A stretch of 64,000 bases of DNA from the NCBI RefSeq assembly GCF_018141425.1, contig NZ_CP058561.1, positions 744,001-808,000 of the forward strand, in the 5' to 3' direction. The notes beneath the pieces are model-generated. The model saw nothing but the letters and a program-made list of their open reading frames with translations, ran no database searches and was not told the DNA's origin. This stretch comes from Vallitalea guaymasensis. Its GTDB lineage: Bacteria; Bacillota; Clostridia; Lachnospirales; Vallitaleaceae. Every line of letters begins with the position of its first letter. Position 1 is the first letter of the stretch. The position numbers and the translations under genes are program-made. Positions 1 through 9,141 of the stretch are shown here, in pieces.

Positions 1-791
1 CCTATTCTTTCTTCACGTTTATCTATGACTTCATTGTCTTTCTTTAATAAAATTGACACATTATATAGATTAGGACTATCTATATCCCATAACTTTATAT
101 TAGTCAATCCATTGAGGGATATTGTCTTTACAGTATCACCTATACTAACTTCTATATTCTTTTCTATTGTTCCTAATACATTATTTTCTTCGTCCAACAA
201 TTTTATTTCTACTATTATATCAGCTGATATCTTACTGCTAATATAAATATCTGTTTCTAATGTCTTATTATCACTCAAAACATCTTCAGTACGAATGAAT
301 GAATGACTAATATGTATATCATCAACTATTCTTAATGTAACTTCTCGATATATTCCCCCGTAGCATAGATAATCTATTGTATGTCCAAAAGGAGGTATAT
401 CATTTCTTTCTGTAGAATCTACCATTACTGTCAATACGTTATCTTCATTAAATAATACTTTATCCGTGATGTCTATTGAAAAAGGTGTATACCCACCTTT
501 ATGCTCACCTACATATTCTCCGTTGACAAAACATTTTGCATAAGTCATTACACCTTCAAAATCAATAAATAATCCATTCTTAATGTATTTATCTTCAATA
601 GTGAAATGTTTTCTATAGCATGAAACAAATTGGTAATCTTTCTCATCAAAATAATTATACGGTATAGTCTTATTAGCATGTGGCAGCATCACATTATTGA
701 AAGAGGAATCATCATAGTTCCTTTCAATGAATTCTTCCTCAAACCTTGCAGTATATAACCAGTCGTTATTGAATGATATATCTTTATGCAT
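1..791 (-). CDS. Glycoside hydrolase family 2, N-terminal part (beta-galactosidase/beta-glucuronidase type), cut by window edge
   Basis: About 263 codons are visible; the C-terminus and catalytic barrel lie outside the window. The protein starts with an FNxDWLY-like segment, then a jelly-roll sugar-binding domain ending in GGYTPFSIDITD and YCYGGIYREVTLRI-like text, then an Ig-like domain. This is the usual GH2 order. The ATG at 791 follows GGGAGGAG at good spacing. No signal peptide is seen, so it should act in the cytosol on imported beta-glycosides. It is divergent from the AraC gene at 972, a likely local regulator. The substrate cannot be judged without the catalytic domain. Confidence 0.85.
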   Translation of the reverse strand, partial: MHKDISFNNDWLYTARFEEEFIERNYDDSSFNNVMLPHANKTIPYNYFDEKDYQFVSCYRKHFTIEDKYIKNGLFIDFEGVMTYAKCFVNGEYVGEHKGGYTPFSIDITDKVLFNEDNVLTVMVDSTERNDIPPFGHTIDYLCYGGIYREVTLRIVDDIHISHSFIRTEDVLSDNKTLETDIYISSKISADIIVEIKLLDEENNVLGTIEKNIEVSIGDTVKTISLNGLTNIKLWDIDSPNLYNVSILLKKDNEVIDKREERI

Positions 792-971
792 AATATCTCC
801 TCCCAAAATATAATATTTCTTGCTGATCTTTAATTTCTTACATATATAAGATACAAATATATAACTATATTAATAATATAGCAAAGATATATTTCCTTGT
901 ACATCTAATAATATTATGGTATATATAATTATATGAAACTATATTATTATATTATGAAGAGGTGATTTCTT

Positions 972-1781
972 ATGCAACAGACATTCTTCCCAATGATATT
1001 GGATAAAGATGCTAAATTACCCATTTACTTAACATCAGCAGGTTGTGAATTCCATCAGGATAGCATTGACCGTAGATATGGTTTTTCTTCATATCATTGG
1101 ATTCAATGTTATGAGGGGAAAGGCGAGGTAACAATTGGTAATGACAGTATTATATTAGAAAAAGACATGGGTATGATTATATACAAAGATGAACCTCATC
1201 ATTATCGTCCTTTATCAGAAACATGGCTTACTGATTGGATTACTTTTGATGGATTTGCTGTGAAACAACTGCTGAATTCCTTGGGGTTCTATAAATCTAA
1301 CTATTATTATATAAAAGACATAGACCTAATAAGGCAAAAAATTATTAACTGTATCGAAACTGGTGATTCTTATAATAACCATAATCAACTGTCTGTAATG
1401 AGCTATGATTTTATAATGTCATTACCTGATTACATCATACATAAATCTTCCCCTTTTCAATTATCTAAAATGGCTATAGTCATTGAATATATCAATGAAA
1501 ATTATTTTAACACTCTTACTATAGATACCTTGGCATCACTTATTGATGTAACACCTCAATATCTATGCAGAATTTTTATTGAAAGCACTAAAAAAAGACC
1601 CTTTGAATACATTAATGGGGTCAGGATACAAAAAAGCAAAGAATTAATGCTGAATACCAGTCTGAGTATAAGTAAAATAGGTAAACAAGTAGGCTTTGAA
1701 GATGCAAGTTATTATGGTAAATGGTTTAAAAGAATAGAAAAAGTCACCCCAGGTGCATTTAGAAAACATTATAAGGGGTGA
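972..1781 (+). CDS. AraC-family transcriptional regulator
   Basis: 269 residues. The N-terminal half (about 1-140) is a cupin-like effector domain with an HWIQCYEGKGEVTI stretch and a DEPHHYRP segment. The last 100 residues are a double helix-turn-helix of AraC type (TIDTLASLIDVTPQYLCRIF and SISKIGKQVGFEDASYYGKWFKR). GAGGTG precedes the ATG. It is divergent from the GH2 gene with a 180-bp AT-rich spacer and probably controls it in response to a sugar; that link is inferred from position only. Confidence 0.9.
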   Translation: MQQTFFPMILDKDAKLPIYLTSAGCEFHQDSIDRRYGFSSYHWIQCYEGKGEVTIGNDSIILEKDMGMIIYKDEPHHYRPLSETWLTDWITFDGFAVKQLLNSLGFYKSNYYYIKDIDLIRQKIINCIETGDSYNNHNQLSVMSYDFIMSLPDYIIHKSSPFQLSKMAIVIEYINENYFNTLTIDTLASLIDVTPQYLCRIFIESTKKRPFEYINGVRIQKSKELMLNTSLSISKIGKQVGFEDASYYGKWFKRIEKVTPGAFRKHYKG

Positions 1782-1796
1782 TTTTTAGATTGAATC

Positions 1797-2384
1797 TCAA
1801 TTAACTTCAAAACTATCAATACATTCAATTGGATTAGTACAATTCATAATCTGAGACATAATGCACATTCCTTTTGCCCCGGTTTTAATTATATCCTTTT
1901 TTTTATCACTAGTTATACCTCCTATTGCAAATACAGGTATAGATGAGATATGACATACTTCTTGCAAAAATGATATACCTCTTGGTGGAACCCCTTGTTT
2001 GCAATCAGTAGGAAATATGTGTCCCGCAATTATATATGAAGCACCTAACTCCCCAGCTTCTTTAGCTTCAGCCAATGAATGAACAGAAGCACCTATATTA
2101 GTAAATTGACTTAATCGATTCTTATTTGTCCTAAGAGCAGACATTGATAGATGAATATTGGAAATACCTAGTTTCGTAGCTGTTTCTATATTATTATTGA
2201 TTATCAACTCTACATTACTATTATTACATATTTCTTTTATCTTCAAAGCTAGACATTCATATTCAGATCTATCCATATCCTTTTCCCTTAACATTATCGC
2301 ATGGGGTTTTCCTTCTGCTATCTTATTTATTCTCTCTATAAAATTATCTCTACACAATTTTCTATTAGTTACACAAATAAGCAT
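1797..2384 (-). CDS. thiE: Thiamine-phosphate synthase ThiE-like protein
   Basis: 195 residues, a TIM-barrel protein that would join the pyrimidine and thiazole phosphates of thiamine. Family features are IMLREKDM near the N-terminus, NNNIETA, a VHS segment, YIIAGHIFPTDCKQGVPPRG and FAIGGIT. The ATG at 2384 is chosen because AGGAGA lies just upstream; an earlier in-frame start would overlap thiH and has no ribosome site. It is somewhat short and divergent, so a TenI-like role is possible. It is the last gene of the thiSFGHE operon and ends 15 bp from the convergent AraC gene. Confidence 0.8.
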   Translation of the reverse strand: MLICVTNRKLCRDNFIERINKIAEGKPHAIMLREKDMDRSEYECLALKIKEICNNSNVELIINNNIETATKLGISNIHLSMSALRTNKNRLSQFTNIGASVHSLAEAKEAGELGASYIIAGHIFPTDCKQGVPPRGISFLQEVCHISSIPVFAIGGITSDKKKDIIKTGAKGMCIMSQIMNCTNPIECIDSFEVN

Positions 2385-2394
2385 ACTCTTTCTC

Positions 2395-3549
2395 CTAAAC
2401 ATAGATATAATCAGTATATACTGGCTGTAAGCCTCTATCAAGAATCATATTGTGGATTTCTTCTACATCTCGTGGGTCGGAAATCTCAAATTGTTCATCA
2501 CCTTTTTCTTCTTCCCCATGACCTCCAACACTAACCTTTACACCTGCAGATATCTTGGTTGCTGCCATTCCAATAACATTGTTACGAAAACCTGCTCTCT
2601 CCCTTGTAGAAATGGTTATACCTGCAAATGGCATGAAAATACGATGAGCTGTCATTACCTGTAGAAGCTGTTTTTCGTGAACATCATTAGGGTTATTATC
2701 AGCATTATTGATATAAGGTCTTAGCCTAGGGGTTGAAAATGAAATTTCTGCATAAGGATACTTCTTCTGTACAAAATACGCATGTAATCCTGTAGCAAAA
2801 GCATCTTTTCTAAAATCATCTATACCTAATAATGCTCCAAATGATACTCCTCTCATACCACCTAACAAAGCTCTTTCTTGTGCATAAAATCTGTATGGAA
2901 ATATTCGTTTCGAACCACTTAAATGAACCTGTTCGTACTTATCTGTATTATAGGTTTCTTGGTAAACTGAAACAAAATCGGCACCACGTTTATGTAAGTA
3001 AGCATATTCTTCTGTATTAAGAGGATATATCTCTATTCCAACTGCAGAAAAATATTTTGCGGCTAATTCTACGGCACCTCCAATATATTCTACACTAGAA
3101 GTACTACGGGATTCACCTGTCAATAACAGAATCTCTTTCAAACCAGTGGATGCAATATTTTTAAGTTCTTGTTCTACTTCTTCTAATGTAAGCATTCCTC
3201 TCTGAATTTTATTCATACAGTTGAACCCACAATAAACACAATGATTTTCACAGTAGTTTGATATATATAAAGGAGTAAACATGGTTACAGAATTACCGAA
3301 ATATTTTTTTGTATTCATAGTAGCTTTTTTTGCCATATCTTCTAAATAGGGCATAGCTGCTGGAGATAACAAAGCCCCATAATCATCTATTGTAATCATG
3401 TCTTTCTCCAGTGCTATCTCAACGTCTTTGGAAGTATACATATGATAATCGTATTTATCTACTATTCCCAATACTTTTTCCATTAAATCTGAATCTATGA
3501 CATCCATTCCTTCTAAATATTCCATGTGGTTTACTTTTTCTCTATTCAT
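2395..3549 (-). CDS. thiH: 2-iminoacetate synthase ThiH (radical SAM)
   Basis: 384 residues. It cleaves tyrosine to dehydroglycine for the thiazole ring, the anaerobic route. The radical-SAM cluster motif CxxxCxxC (CENHCVYC, near residues 100-107) follows a typical ThiH N-terminus, and the C-terminal ISTRERAGFRNN region fits the family. A TTG codon at 3558 also opens the frame, but GGAGGA directly abuts it and lies 9 nt before the ATG at 3549, so the ATG is preferred. The gene follows thiG with only a few bases between. Confidence 0.93.
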   Translation of the reverse strand: MNREKVNHMEYLEGMDVIDSDLMEKVLGIVDKYDYHMYTSKDVEIALEKDMITIDDYGALLSPAAMPYLEDMAKKATMNTKKYFGNSVTMFTPLYISNYCENHCVYCGFNCMNKIQRGMLTLEEVEQELKNIASTGLKEILLLTGESRSTSSVEYIGGAVELAAKYFSAVGIEIYPLNTEEYAYLHKRGADFVSVYQETYNTDKYEQVHLSGSKRIFPYRFYAQERALLGGMRGVSFGALLGIDDFRKDAFATGLHAYFVQKKYPYAEISFSTPRLRPYINNADNNPNDVHEKQLLQVMTAHRIFMPFAGITISTRERAGFRNNVIGMAATKISAGVKVSVGGHGEEEKGDEQFEISDPRDVEEIHNMILDRGLQPVYTDYIYV

Positions 3550-3554
3550 AATAA

Positions 3555-4322
3555 TCAATCCTCCAAAAATCCAGTTAAAGGACTAGAAGCTTCCGCTTTA
3601 TTGTTCAAAACTCTTCCAAGTCCAGCTAAGTAAGCTTTACGTCCTGACCTTATTGCAAGTTTAAATGCTTCTGCCATTGTATATATATCAGAAGCGGTAG
3701 CAATCGCTGTATTACACATAACTGCATCAGCCCCCATTTCCATTGCCTCACAGGCTTGTGATGGACGGCCTATACCTGCATCTACGATAATTGGTACATC
3801 TATTTCATCAATTAATATCTTTATAAAATCTTTTGTGCAAAGTCCTTTGTTACTGCCGATAGGTGAACCCAAAGGCATGATAGTTGCTGCACCAGCATCT
3901 ACTAATGCTCTTGCTACATTTAGGTCTGGATACATATAAGGCATTACAACAAAACCTTCCTTTGCAAGAATTTCAGTAGCTTTTATGGTTTCATAATTAT
4001 CTGGCATCAGATATTTTGAATCTCTTATTACCTCTAACTTTATGAAATTACCACATCCAATTTCTCTTGAAAGTCTTGCTATCCTTACTGCTTCAGAAGC
4101 ATTTCTAGCACCAGAAGTATTAGGCAATAATGTTATACCTTCTGGTATATGATCCAATATATTTTCTTGCCCACCTACATTAGAGCGTCGTAAGGCAAGA
4201 GTTATTATCTCTACATCTCCCTTATTTATAACTGCATCTATCATATCCAAAGAAAATTTACCTGAACCCAATATAAATCTTGAATCAAATTCGTGTTCTC
4301 CTATTATTAATTTATCATTCAT
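3555..4322 (-). CDS. thiG: Thiazole synthase ThiG
   Basis: 255 residues. It forms the thiazole phosphate from deoxyxylulose phosphate, dehydroglycine and ThiS thiocarboxylate. The text matches the family: [46 protein letters not shown], the lysine in FIKLEVI expected to form the Schiff base, and [36 protein letters not shown] touches an upstream ATG at 4331 but sits 9 nt before the ATG at 4322, which also matches the usual N-terminus. Confidence 0.95.
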   Translation of the reverse strand: MNDKLIIGEHEFDSRFILGSGKFSLDMIDAVINKGDVEIITLALRRSNVGGQENILDHIPEGITLLPNTSGARNASEAVRIARLSREIGCGNFIKLEVIRDSKYLMPDNYETIKATEILAKEGFVVMPYMYPDLNVARALVDAGAATIMPLGSPIGSNKGLCTKDFIKILIDEIDVPIIVDAGIGRPSQACEAMEMGADAVMCNTAIATASDIYTMAEAFKLAIRSGRKAYLAGLGRVLNNKAEASSPLTGFLED

Positions 4323-4337
4323 TTTATACATCCTTTC

Positions 4338-5141
4338 CTATATATCATTTATTCCTAGTAATAATCTTAGTATCATATTAGCTTGATGCCCTGCACATAT
4401 ATTCACTCTTGGAGCCATTAGCCCTTGTCCGATTTTTGCTTCACTCTGTAAATCACCACATACATATAATCTTTTCATAGGATTGATTGTCTTGATTATA
4501 TTGGAACTGCCATAACCTGCCATACCAGAAGCTGCAACAATCTTCACGTCATCCATCTCTTCCAAAGCTACGTTAACAAGTGTTGATTTTGCCTCAGGCT
4601 TATCAAAGGCTTCACAAATAATATCATATCCATTAAAAAGCTCATAAACATTATCTATAGTTACTTTTACAGTCTTAATCTGTACTTCTATATAAGGATT
4701 GATTTCTTTTATCTGCTGTTTTAGCGCTTCTGTCTTAGGCATACCTAAATGACTGATATTATAACACTGGCGATTTAGATTACTTGGTTCAACAATATCA
4801 AAATCTACAAGGAGTACTTCTCCAATGCCCGTTCTTGCAAGCATGATTGCAATGTTAGAACCTAATCCTCCTAATCCAGCTATAGCCACTTTACCTTTTT
4901 TAATCTTTTTATGTACATTAGGAGTATGTCTAGCCATTAGCATACTCTCTAGCTCATCACTATTAACCATAGCACCTTTTGTTATGATACTAAGTGTGTC
5001 ATTCTCTACTAACTTTTTATCTTCTTCTATTTGATAACCGTTGAAAATTACAATATCATCTTCATTTCCAATCTGGTTTCGTAATTGGAATGCAGTAACT
5101 ACATCTGTATTAATCCTTTTACCGTTAACTGTTATCTTCAT
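4338..5141 (-). CDS. thiF: ThiF-type sulfur-carrier adenylyltransferase with ThiS-like N-terminal domain
   Basis: 267 residues. It adenylates the ThiS C-terminus. Residues 1-60 resemble a ThiS/beta-grasp fold but end in IITKGAM and lack the terminal Gly-Gly, so this domain cannot serve as a sulfur carrier. The rest is an E1-like Rossmann domain with AGLGGLGSNIA, LVDFDIVEPSNLNRQ and GPR-like APRVNICAGHQAN text. The arrangement fits the ThiF family 2 of clostridia. The ATG follows GGAGGAGGT, which is itself the Gly-Gly-Gly codons of thiS. Confidence 0.9.
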   Translation of the reverse strand: MKITVNGKRINTDVVTAFQLRNQIGNEDDIVIFNGYQIEEDKKLVENDTLSIITKGAMVNSDELESMLMARHTPNVHKKIKKGKVAIAGLGGLGSNIAIMLARTGIGEVLLVDFDIVEPSNLNRQCYNISHLGMPKTEALKQQIKEINPYIEVQIKTVKVTIDNVYELFNGYDIICEAFDKPEAKSTLVNVALEEMDDVKIVAASGMAGYGSSNIIKTINPMKRLYVCGDLQSEAKIGQGLMAPRVNICAGHQANMILRLLLGINDI

Positions 5142-5144
5142 ATA

Positions 5145-5339
5145 TCAACCTCCTCCAACAAAGCTGACAATTTCCAAGGTATCATTATTCTTGAGCATGA
5201 TATTTCTATATTCTATCTTAGGAACAATATTACTATTATGTTCAACAGCAATCTTGGTAATATCATAATTATTGTTAACCAAGAAATCATATAAATTTAT
5301 ATCCTCATCAAGCTTAATATCAGTTCCATTAACTCTCAT
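5145..5339 (-). CDS. thiS: Sulfur carrier protein ThiS
   Basis: 64 residues with the beta-grasp carrier pattern and a C-terminal Gly-Gly-Gly, the end that becomes a thiocarboxylate. It is the first gene of the thiSFGHE set. GGGAAG lies upstream of the ATG. thiC, thiD and thiM are not in the window. I see no TPP riboswitch in the 154 bp upstream, only a terminator-like hairpin, so control of this operon is unclear. Confidence 0.9.
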   Translation of the reverse strand: MRVNGTDIKLDEDINLYDFLVNNNYDITKIAVEHNSNIVPKIEYRNIMLKNNDTLEIVSFVGGG

Positions 5340-5367
5340 TTCTTCACTTCCCTTATGTTTAATTCAT

Positions 5368-5424
5368 AAAAAAAAGCATAAAATGGAGATTTACACCCGC
5401 GGTGGTGTACCCCATTTTATGCTT
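5368..5424 (-). terminator. Two-tier terminator hairpin between the ABC pair and thiS
   Basis: Arms 5374-5386 and 5412-5424 form a perfect 13-bp stem. Inside it 5392-5397 pairs with 5404-5409, leaving an ACCGCG loop. On the minus strand the stem runs into about eight T residues, so it should end transcripts of the ABC pair or attenuate thiS. Confidence 0.75.
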
Positions 5425-5493
5425 AATAATTACGAACCATATTTTATTAACTAGTATTATAGATTATTTTATAGATTTAGTCAAGCTGCTTTT

Positions 5494-7239
5494 TCAGATG
5501 CTCCAGCTCTCAGCCCTTTCACGTATTGTCAAGAATCTCCTGTAAATACCCTCTTGTTTATATAACTGCTCATGAGTACCTTTTTGGGCTATATTTCCAT
5601 TGTCAACAACTAGAATCTGGTCTGCATTTTGTATTGTAGCAAGTCTATGAGCAATGATGATGATAGTCTTTCCATGGGTCAATGAACTTATTGCTTCTTG
5701 AATATAGTGTTCATTCTCTGGATCAACACTAGCTGTAGCTTCGTCAAGGATAACAATAGGAGCATCTTTCAGAATTGCTCTAGCAATAGAAATCCTTTGT
5801 TTTTCCCCTCCAGATAGAGAAGAACCGCCCTCACCTATCATAGTATCATACCCATTAGACAAATCCATAATAAAATCATGACAACAAGCTTTTTTTGCAG
5901 CTTCTTTGATTTCGGCATCTGTGGCACTTGGATTACCAAATCTTATATTATTTTTTATAGTATCATGAAATAGATAGACATTTTGAAATACCATACTCAT
6001 ATTAGATAGAAGGCTGTCACATGTCAATTTTCTTATATCAACTCCACCAATAGATATCTTTCCTGAATTAACATCATAGAAACGGGCTAGTAAACTACAT
6101 AATGTAGTTTTTCCACTTCCAGATGGACCGATAATCGCTGTTGTAGTATTTTGTGGAATATTAAACGAAACATCATTTATAATGTCTTTATTATCATAAG
6201 CAAACCTTACATGGTCAAATCTTATATTATATGAGGTTAGTGCTATATCCTTTCCATCTTTATCTATAAAATCAGCGTTTTTCATTTTTTCTAACTTATT
6301 AAGGGTGTTATCAATCAACCTAAGTAAATGAGCAGCATCATTTACGCCTTCTACATTACTAAATATTGTGAAGGAAAATACACCAATCATCAACATTATA
6401 GGTAAATCCATTTTGCCATCCAATACAAGTCTTCCAGATATCAAAACAATCAATACTGACGCTAATCTTAATGATAATAGATGCAAACAATTATAAGGCA
6501 CAAAATTTTTTTCAACCTTGATATTGATGCCTTTACTATCACTATATGATTTTTTTATTTTGTCAATTGCTACACCATCTTGTTTGAAAGCCTTTACTAT
6601 ATGCATTCCCCTGATATATTCTATTGTATCACTTGTCATATCTATCTGGGCTTTCTCTAGTATAGGTGCATTCTCTTTACACTTTCTACTTATTCCGTTT
6701 ACAAATATAAAGGATAATATAGCTCCAGCTAAAGATATTAATGCTATTTCTATATTAAAAAAGGCTAAACATAAAATTGTAGCAATAATATTGATATAAC
6801 CATTAACGACTTTATCTATCATTTTCATTCCTTGCAATTCAAGAACTGACAACTCACTTGTTAATGTAGCAGATACATCTCCTGTATTATTTTTGTTAAA
6901 ATATCCTAGAGAAACCCTCTTGAGTACTTCACCAATCTTAATCCTCTGTTTTGCAGCTATCTCATATCCAACACTTTCTTGAGATTTAGCTCTTAGATAA
7001 GAGAAGTAAAAACGAAGTAATACTGTTAGGATAATAAATATCAGCATGGTAAAAGCAAGATTTTTTTCAAGAGTAATCTCACCTCTCATATCTTTTAATA
7101 CTAAATCTAATGTATATCCAGTTGCCATTATAGGCATAGCTGAAAAAATAGTTACTAAAAAAGAATATACAAACCCGATGTAAAGAGATTTCTTATAATT
7201 GCCTGTCCATATAATTATACGTTTTATGGTTTTAAACAT
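5494..7239 (-). CDS. ABC half-transporter (permease-ATPase fusion), second of pair 1
   Basis: 581 residues: an N-terminal six-helix exporter-type membrane domain (about 1-320), then an ATPase domain with Walker A GPSGSGKTT, Q-loop, signature LSGGEKQRISIARAILKDAPIVILDEAT and H-loop AHRLA. The ATG at 7239 follows GGAGG; the frame extends upstream but overlaps the previous gene. It starts 4 bp after the partner half, so the two probably form a heterodimer. Its fold is close to the pair at 21.5-25 kb that belongs to an iron-linked ECF module. Substrate and direction of transport are not evident. Confidence 0.88.
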   Translation of the reverse strand: MFKTIKRIIIWTGNYKKSLYIGFVYSFLVTIFSAMPIMATGYTLDLVLKDMRGEITLEKNLAFTMLIFIILTVLLRFYFSYLRAKSQESVGYEIAAKQRIKIGEVLKRVSLGYFNKNNTGDVSATLTSELSVLELQGMKMIDKVVNGYINIIATILCLAFFNIEIALISLAGAILSFIFVNGISRKCKENAPILEKAQIDMTSDTIEYIRGMHIVKAFKQDGVAIDKIKKSYSDSKGINIKVEKNFVPYNCLHLLSLRLASVLIVLISGRLVLDGKMDLPIMLMIGVFSFTIFSNVEGVNDAAHLLRLIDNTLNKLEKMKNADFIDKDGKDIALTSYNIRFDHVRFAYDNKDIINDVSFNIPQNTTTAIIGPSGSGKTTLCSLLARFYDVNSGKISIGGVDIRKLTCDSLLSNMSMVFQNVYLFHDTIKNNIRFGNPSATDAEIKEAAKKACCHDFIMDLSNGYDTMIGEGGSSLSGGEKQRISIARAILKDAPIVILDEATASVDPENEHYIQEAISSLTHGKTIIIIAHRLATIQNADQILVVDNGNIAQKGTHEQLYKQEGIYRRFLTIRERAESWSI

Positions 7240-7243
7240 TATC

Positions 7244-9022
7244 TTATGCCTCCTTTTTTCTTTTAGTTGAAACAGTCCATGATTTTGAATTAATATGAGC
7301 ATTCCACATATTAATATAAAGAGGGCATGACTTAAGTAACTCGCCTTGTTTACCATTACTTACAATATTTCCTTTTTCCATGACTATTATCTGGTCTGCG
7401 TCTTTAATAGTTGAGAGTCTATGTGCTATAACTAATAATGTTTTGCCTTTTGTCAATGCGGCTATGGATTTTTGAATTTTATGTTCATTTTCAGGATCGG
7501 TAAAAGCAGTTGCTTCATCCAATATTACTATAGGTGCATCTTTTAGGATAGCTCTAGCAATTGAAATTCTTTGTTTTTCCCCACCTGAAAGACATTTTCC
7601 AGCTGCTCCTGCATTGGTGTTATAACCATCTTCCAATTTACTTATGAATTCATCACAGCATGCAGCTTTTGCTGCAGCAAAAACCTCTTCATCTGATGCT
7701 TTTGGTTTCCCCAATCGTATATTTTCCATCAGGGAACAGTTGAATAAAAAGTTGTCTTGAGCAACATAGGTAATTGTATTTCCAAGTTGATTAAGAGGTA
7801 TATCCTTTATATTGATACCTCCTATCTTGATACATCCTTCATTTACATCCCAAAATCTTGCAATTAGCCTTGCAACTGTAGATTTACCTCCACCTGAAGA
7901 ACCAACAAGAGCAGAAAATGACCCTTCTGGAATACTTATATCAACATTAGATAATGCCATCTTTTCTTCTGTATCATCAACTCTTCCATAAGAAAATGAC
8001 ACATTTTCCAGTTGAATTGCATAATTCTTAAAGCTCACTGGTTCTTTTTTTATACTTAACTCTGGTAGCGTAAGTAACATATCAGCATCCCTAACAGAAT
8101 ATTCCATTGATTTTATATCATTTACAAAGATTGAAAACTTCATTAGTGGAGAAACTATTCCCATAGATAATATTAGACAAATAGTAAACTCTGATGGTGT
8201 CAGACTTCCATTAAGGTACAGTAATATACCAACAGGTAATGTTCCTAACATAGTAGAAGGTAAAACTGCACCTACAAAATTCAAGGATTTCCATGTACTT
8301 CTAAACCACCCAAGAGTGTATCCCTTGAATGAATCAACTGATTTAGTAAACTTTTCGTATGATGATGTAGATTGATTGAATGCCTTGATGACTTCAATTC
8401 CTTCTACATATTCCACAATAACACTATTAATATGATTATTAGCTTTCATATAATCATCATACTGTTTACTAAAAGTCTTCATCATTCTTTTTAGTACAAT
8501 ACCTGCAATTGGTATGGTTATCATAGAAGCTAACGCCATACGCCAGTCAATCATACATAAGAAAATGAATACTCCAATTGGTAATAATAGATTAGATATC
8601 AATTCTGGTATAGCATGAGCCAAAGGTATTTCTATGGCTTCTACTCTATCTACTATAATATTTTTCAGATTACCAATTTGTTCGTTCAGCACAGTTCCAA
8701 GAGGCGCTTTCATTAATTTATCTGCAATTTTCAATCTGATAGATTCTAAAATAGTGTATGCAGAGATATGTGATAAAGTTGTTGATATGCCATAAAATAG
8801 CACCTGCACCAAATAGCCTGCAATACTAATTATGGACCAAAATATAATTTTGTCCAAGGTTGGAGTCTCATCAATGAAAAGACATATAATCTTATAAACT
8901 CCAAAATAAGGTACTATACCGCCTGCAACACTAATTATTGCACATATAACAGATATGGTAATTTTCCCTTTACATCTTGATGCAAAAGAAAATAGCGTTT
9001 TCACCCAGCTTTTTTGTTTCAT
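7244..9022 (-). CDS. ABC half-transporter (permease-ATPase fusion), first of pair 1
   Basis: 592 residues with an exporter-type membrane domain followed by an ATPase domain (Walker A GSSGGGKST, signature LSGGEKQRISIARAILKDAPIVILDEATAFTDPEN). The N-terminus FSFASRCKGKITISVICAIISVAGGIVPYFGVYKII is similar in layout to the half at 23239-25008. GGGAG precedes the ATG at 9022. A strong terminator lies only about 20 bp upstream, between this gene and the GH31 gene. The pair is therefore either expressed by read-through or served by an unseen promoter. Confidence 0.88.
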   Translation of the reverse strand: MKQKSWVKTLFSFASRCKGKITISVICAIISVAGGIVPYFGVYKIICLFIDETPTLDKIIFWSIISIAGYLVQVLFYGISTTLSHISAYTILESIRLKIADKLMKAPLGTVLNEQIGNLKNIIVDRVEAIEIPLAHAIPELISNLLLPIGVFIFLCMIDWRMALASMITIPIAGIVLKRMMKTFSKQYDDYMKANNHINSVIVEYVEGIEVIKAFNQSTSSYEKFTKSVDSFKGYTLGWFRSTWKSLNFVGAVLPSTMLGTLPVGILLYLNGSLTPSEFTICLILSMGIVSPLMKFSIFVNDIKSMEYSVRDADMLLTLPELSIKKEPVSFKNYAIQLENVSFSYGRVDDTEEKMALSNVDISIPEGSFSALVGSSGGGKSTVARLIARFWDVNEGCIKIGGINIKDIPLNQLGNTITYVAQDNFLFNCSLMENIRLGKPKASDEEVFAAAKAACCDEFISKLEDGYNTNAGAAGKCLSGGEKQRISIARAILKDAPIVILDEATAFTDPENEHKIQKSIAALTKGKTLLVIAHRLSTIKDADQIIVMEKGNIVSNGKQGELLKSCPLYINMWNAHINSKSWTVSTKRKKEA

Positions 9023-9037
9023 AATAATCTCCCTTCC

Positions 9038-9079
9038 AAAAAAAAATGTATTGGTTAAACTATTCCTTAACCAATACAT
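9038..9079 (-). terminator. Rho-independent terminator after the GH31 operon
   Basis: Arms 9046-9058 and 9067-9079 are a perfect 13-bp inverted repeat with an 8-nt loop, followed on the minus strand by T residues at 9045-9038. It lies between the stop of the GH31 gene (9142) and the ABC start (9022). Confidence 0.85.
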
Positions 9080-9141
9080 ATTATAGAGTGTCTCTATTAA
9101 TTTTTCAGCTCTACATTGACTATTATGAACCATTTGGACAA

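Noticed and set aside
5340-5493. TPP riboswitch before thiS
   Set aside because: No CTGAGA or other conserved TPP aptamer segments on the minus strand, and the space is too short beside the terminator.
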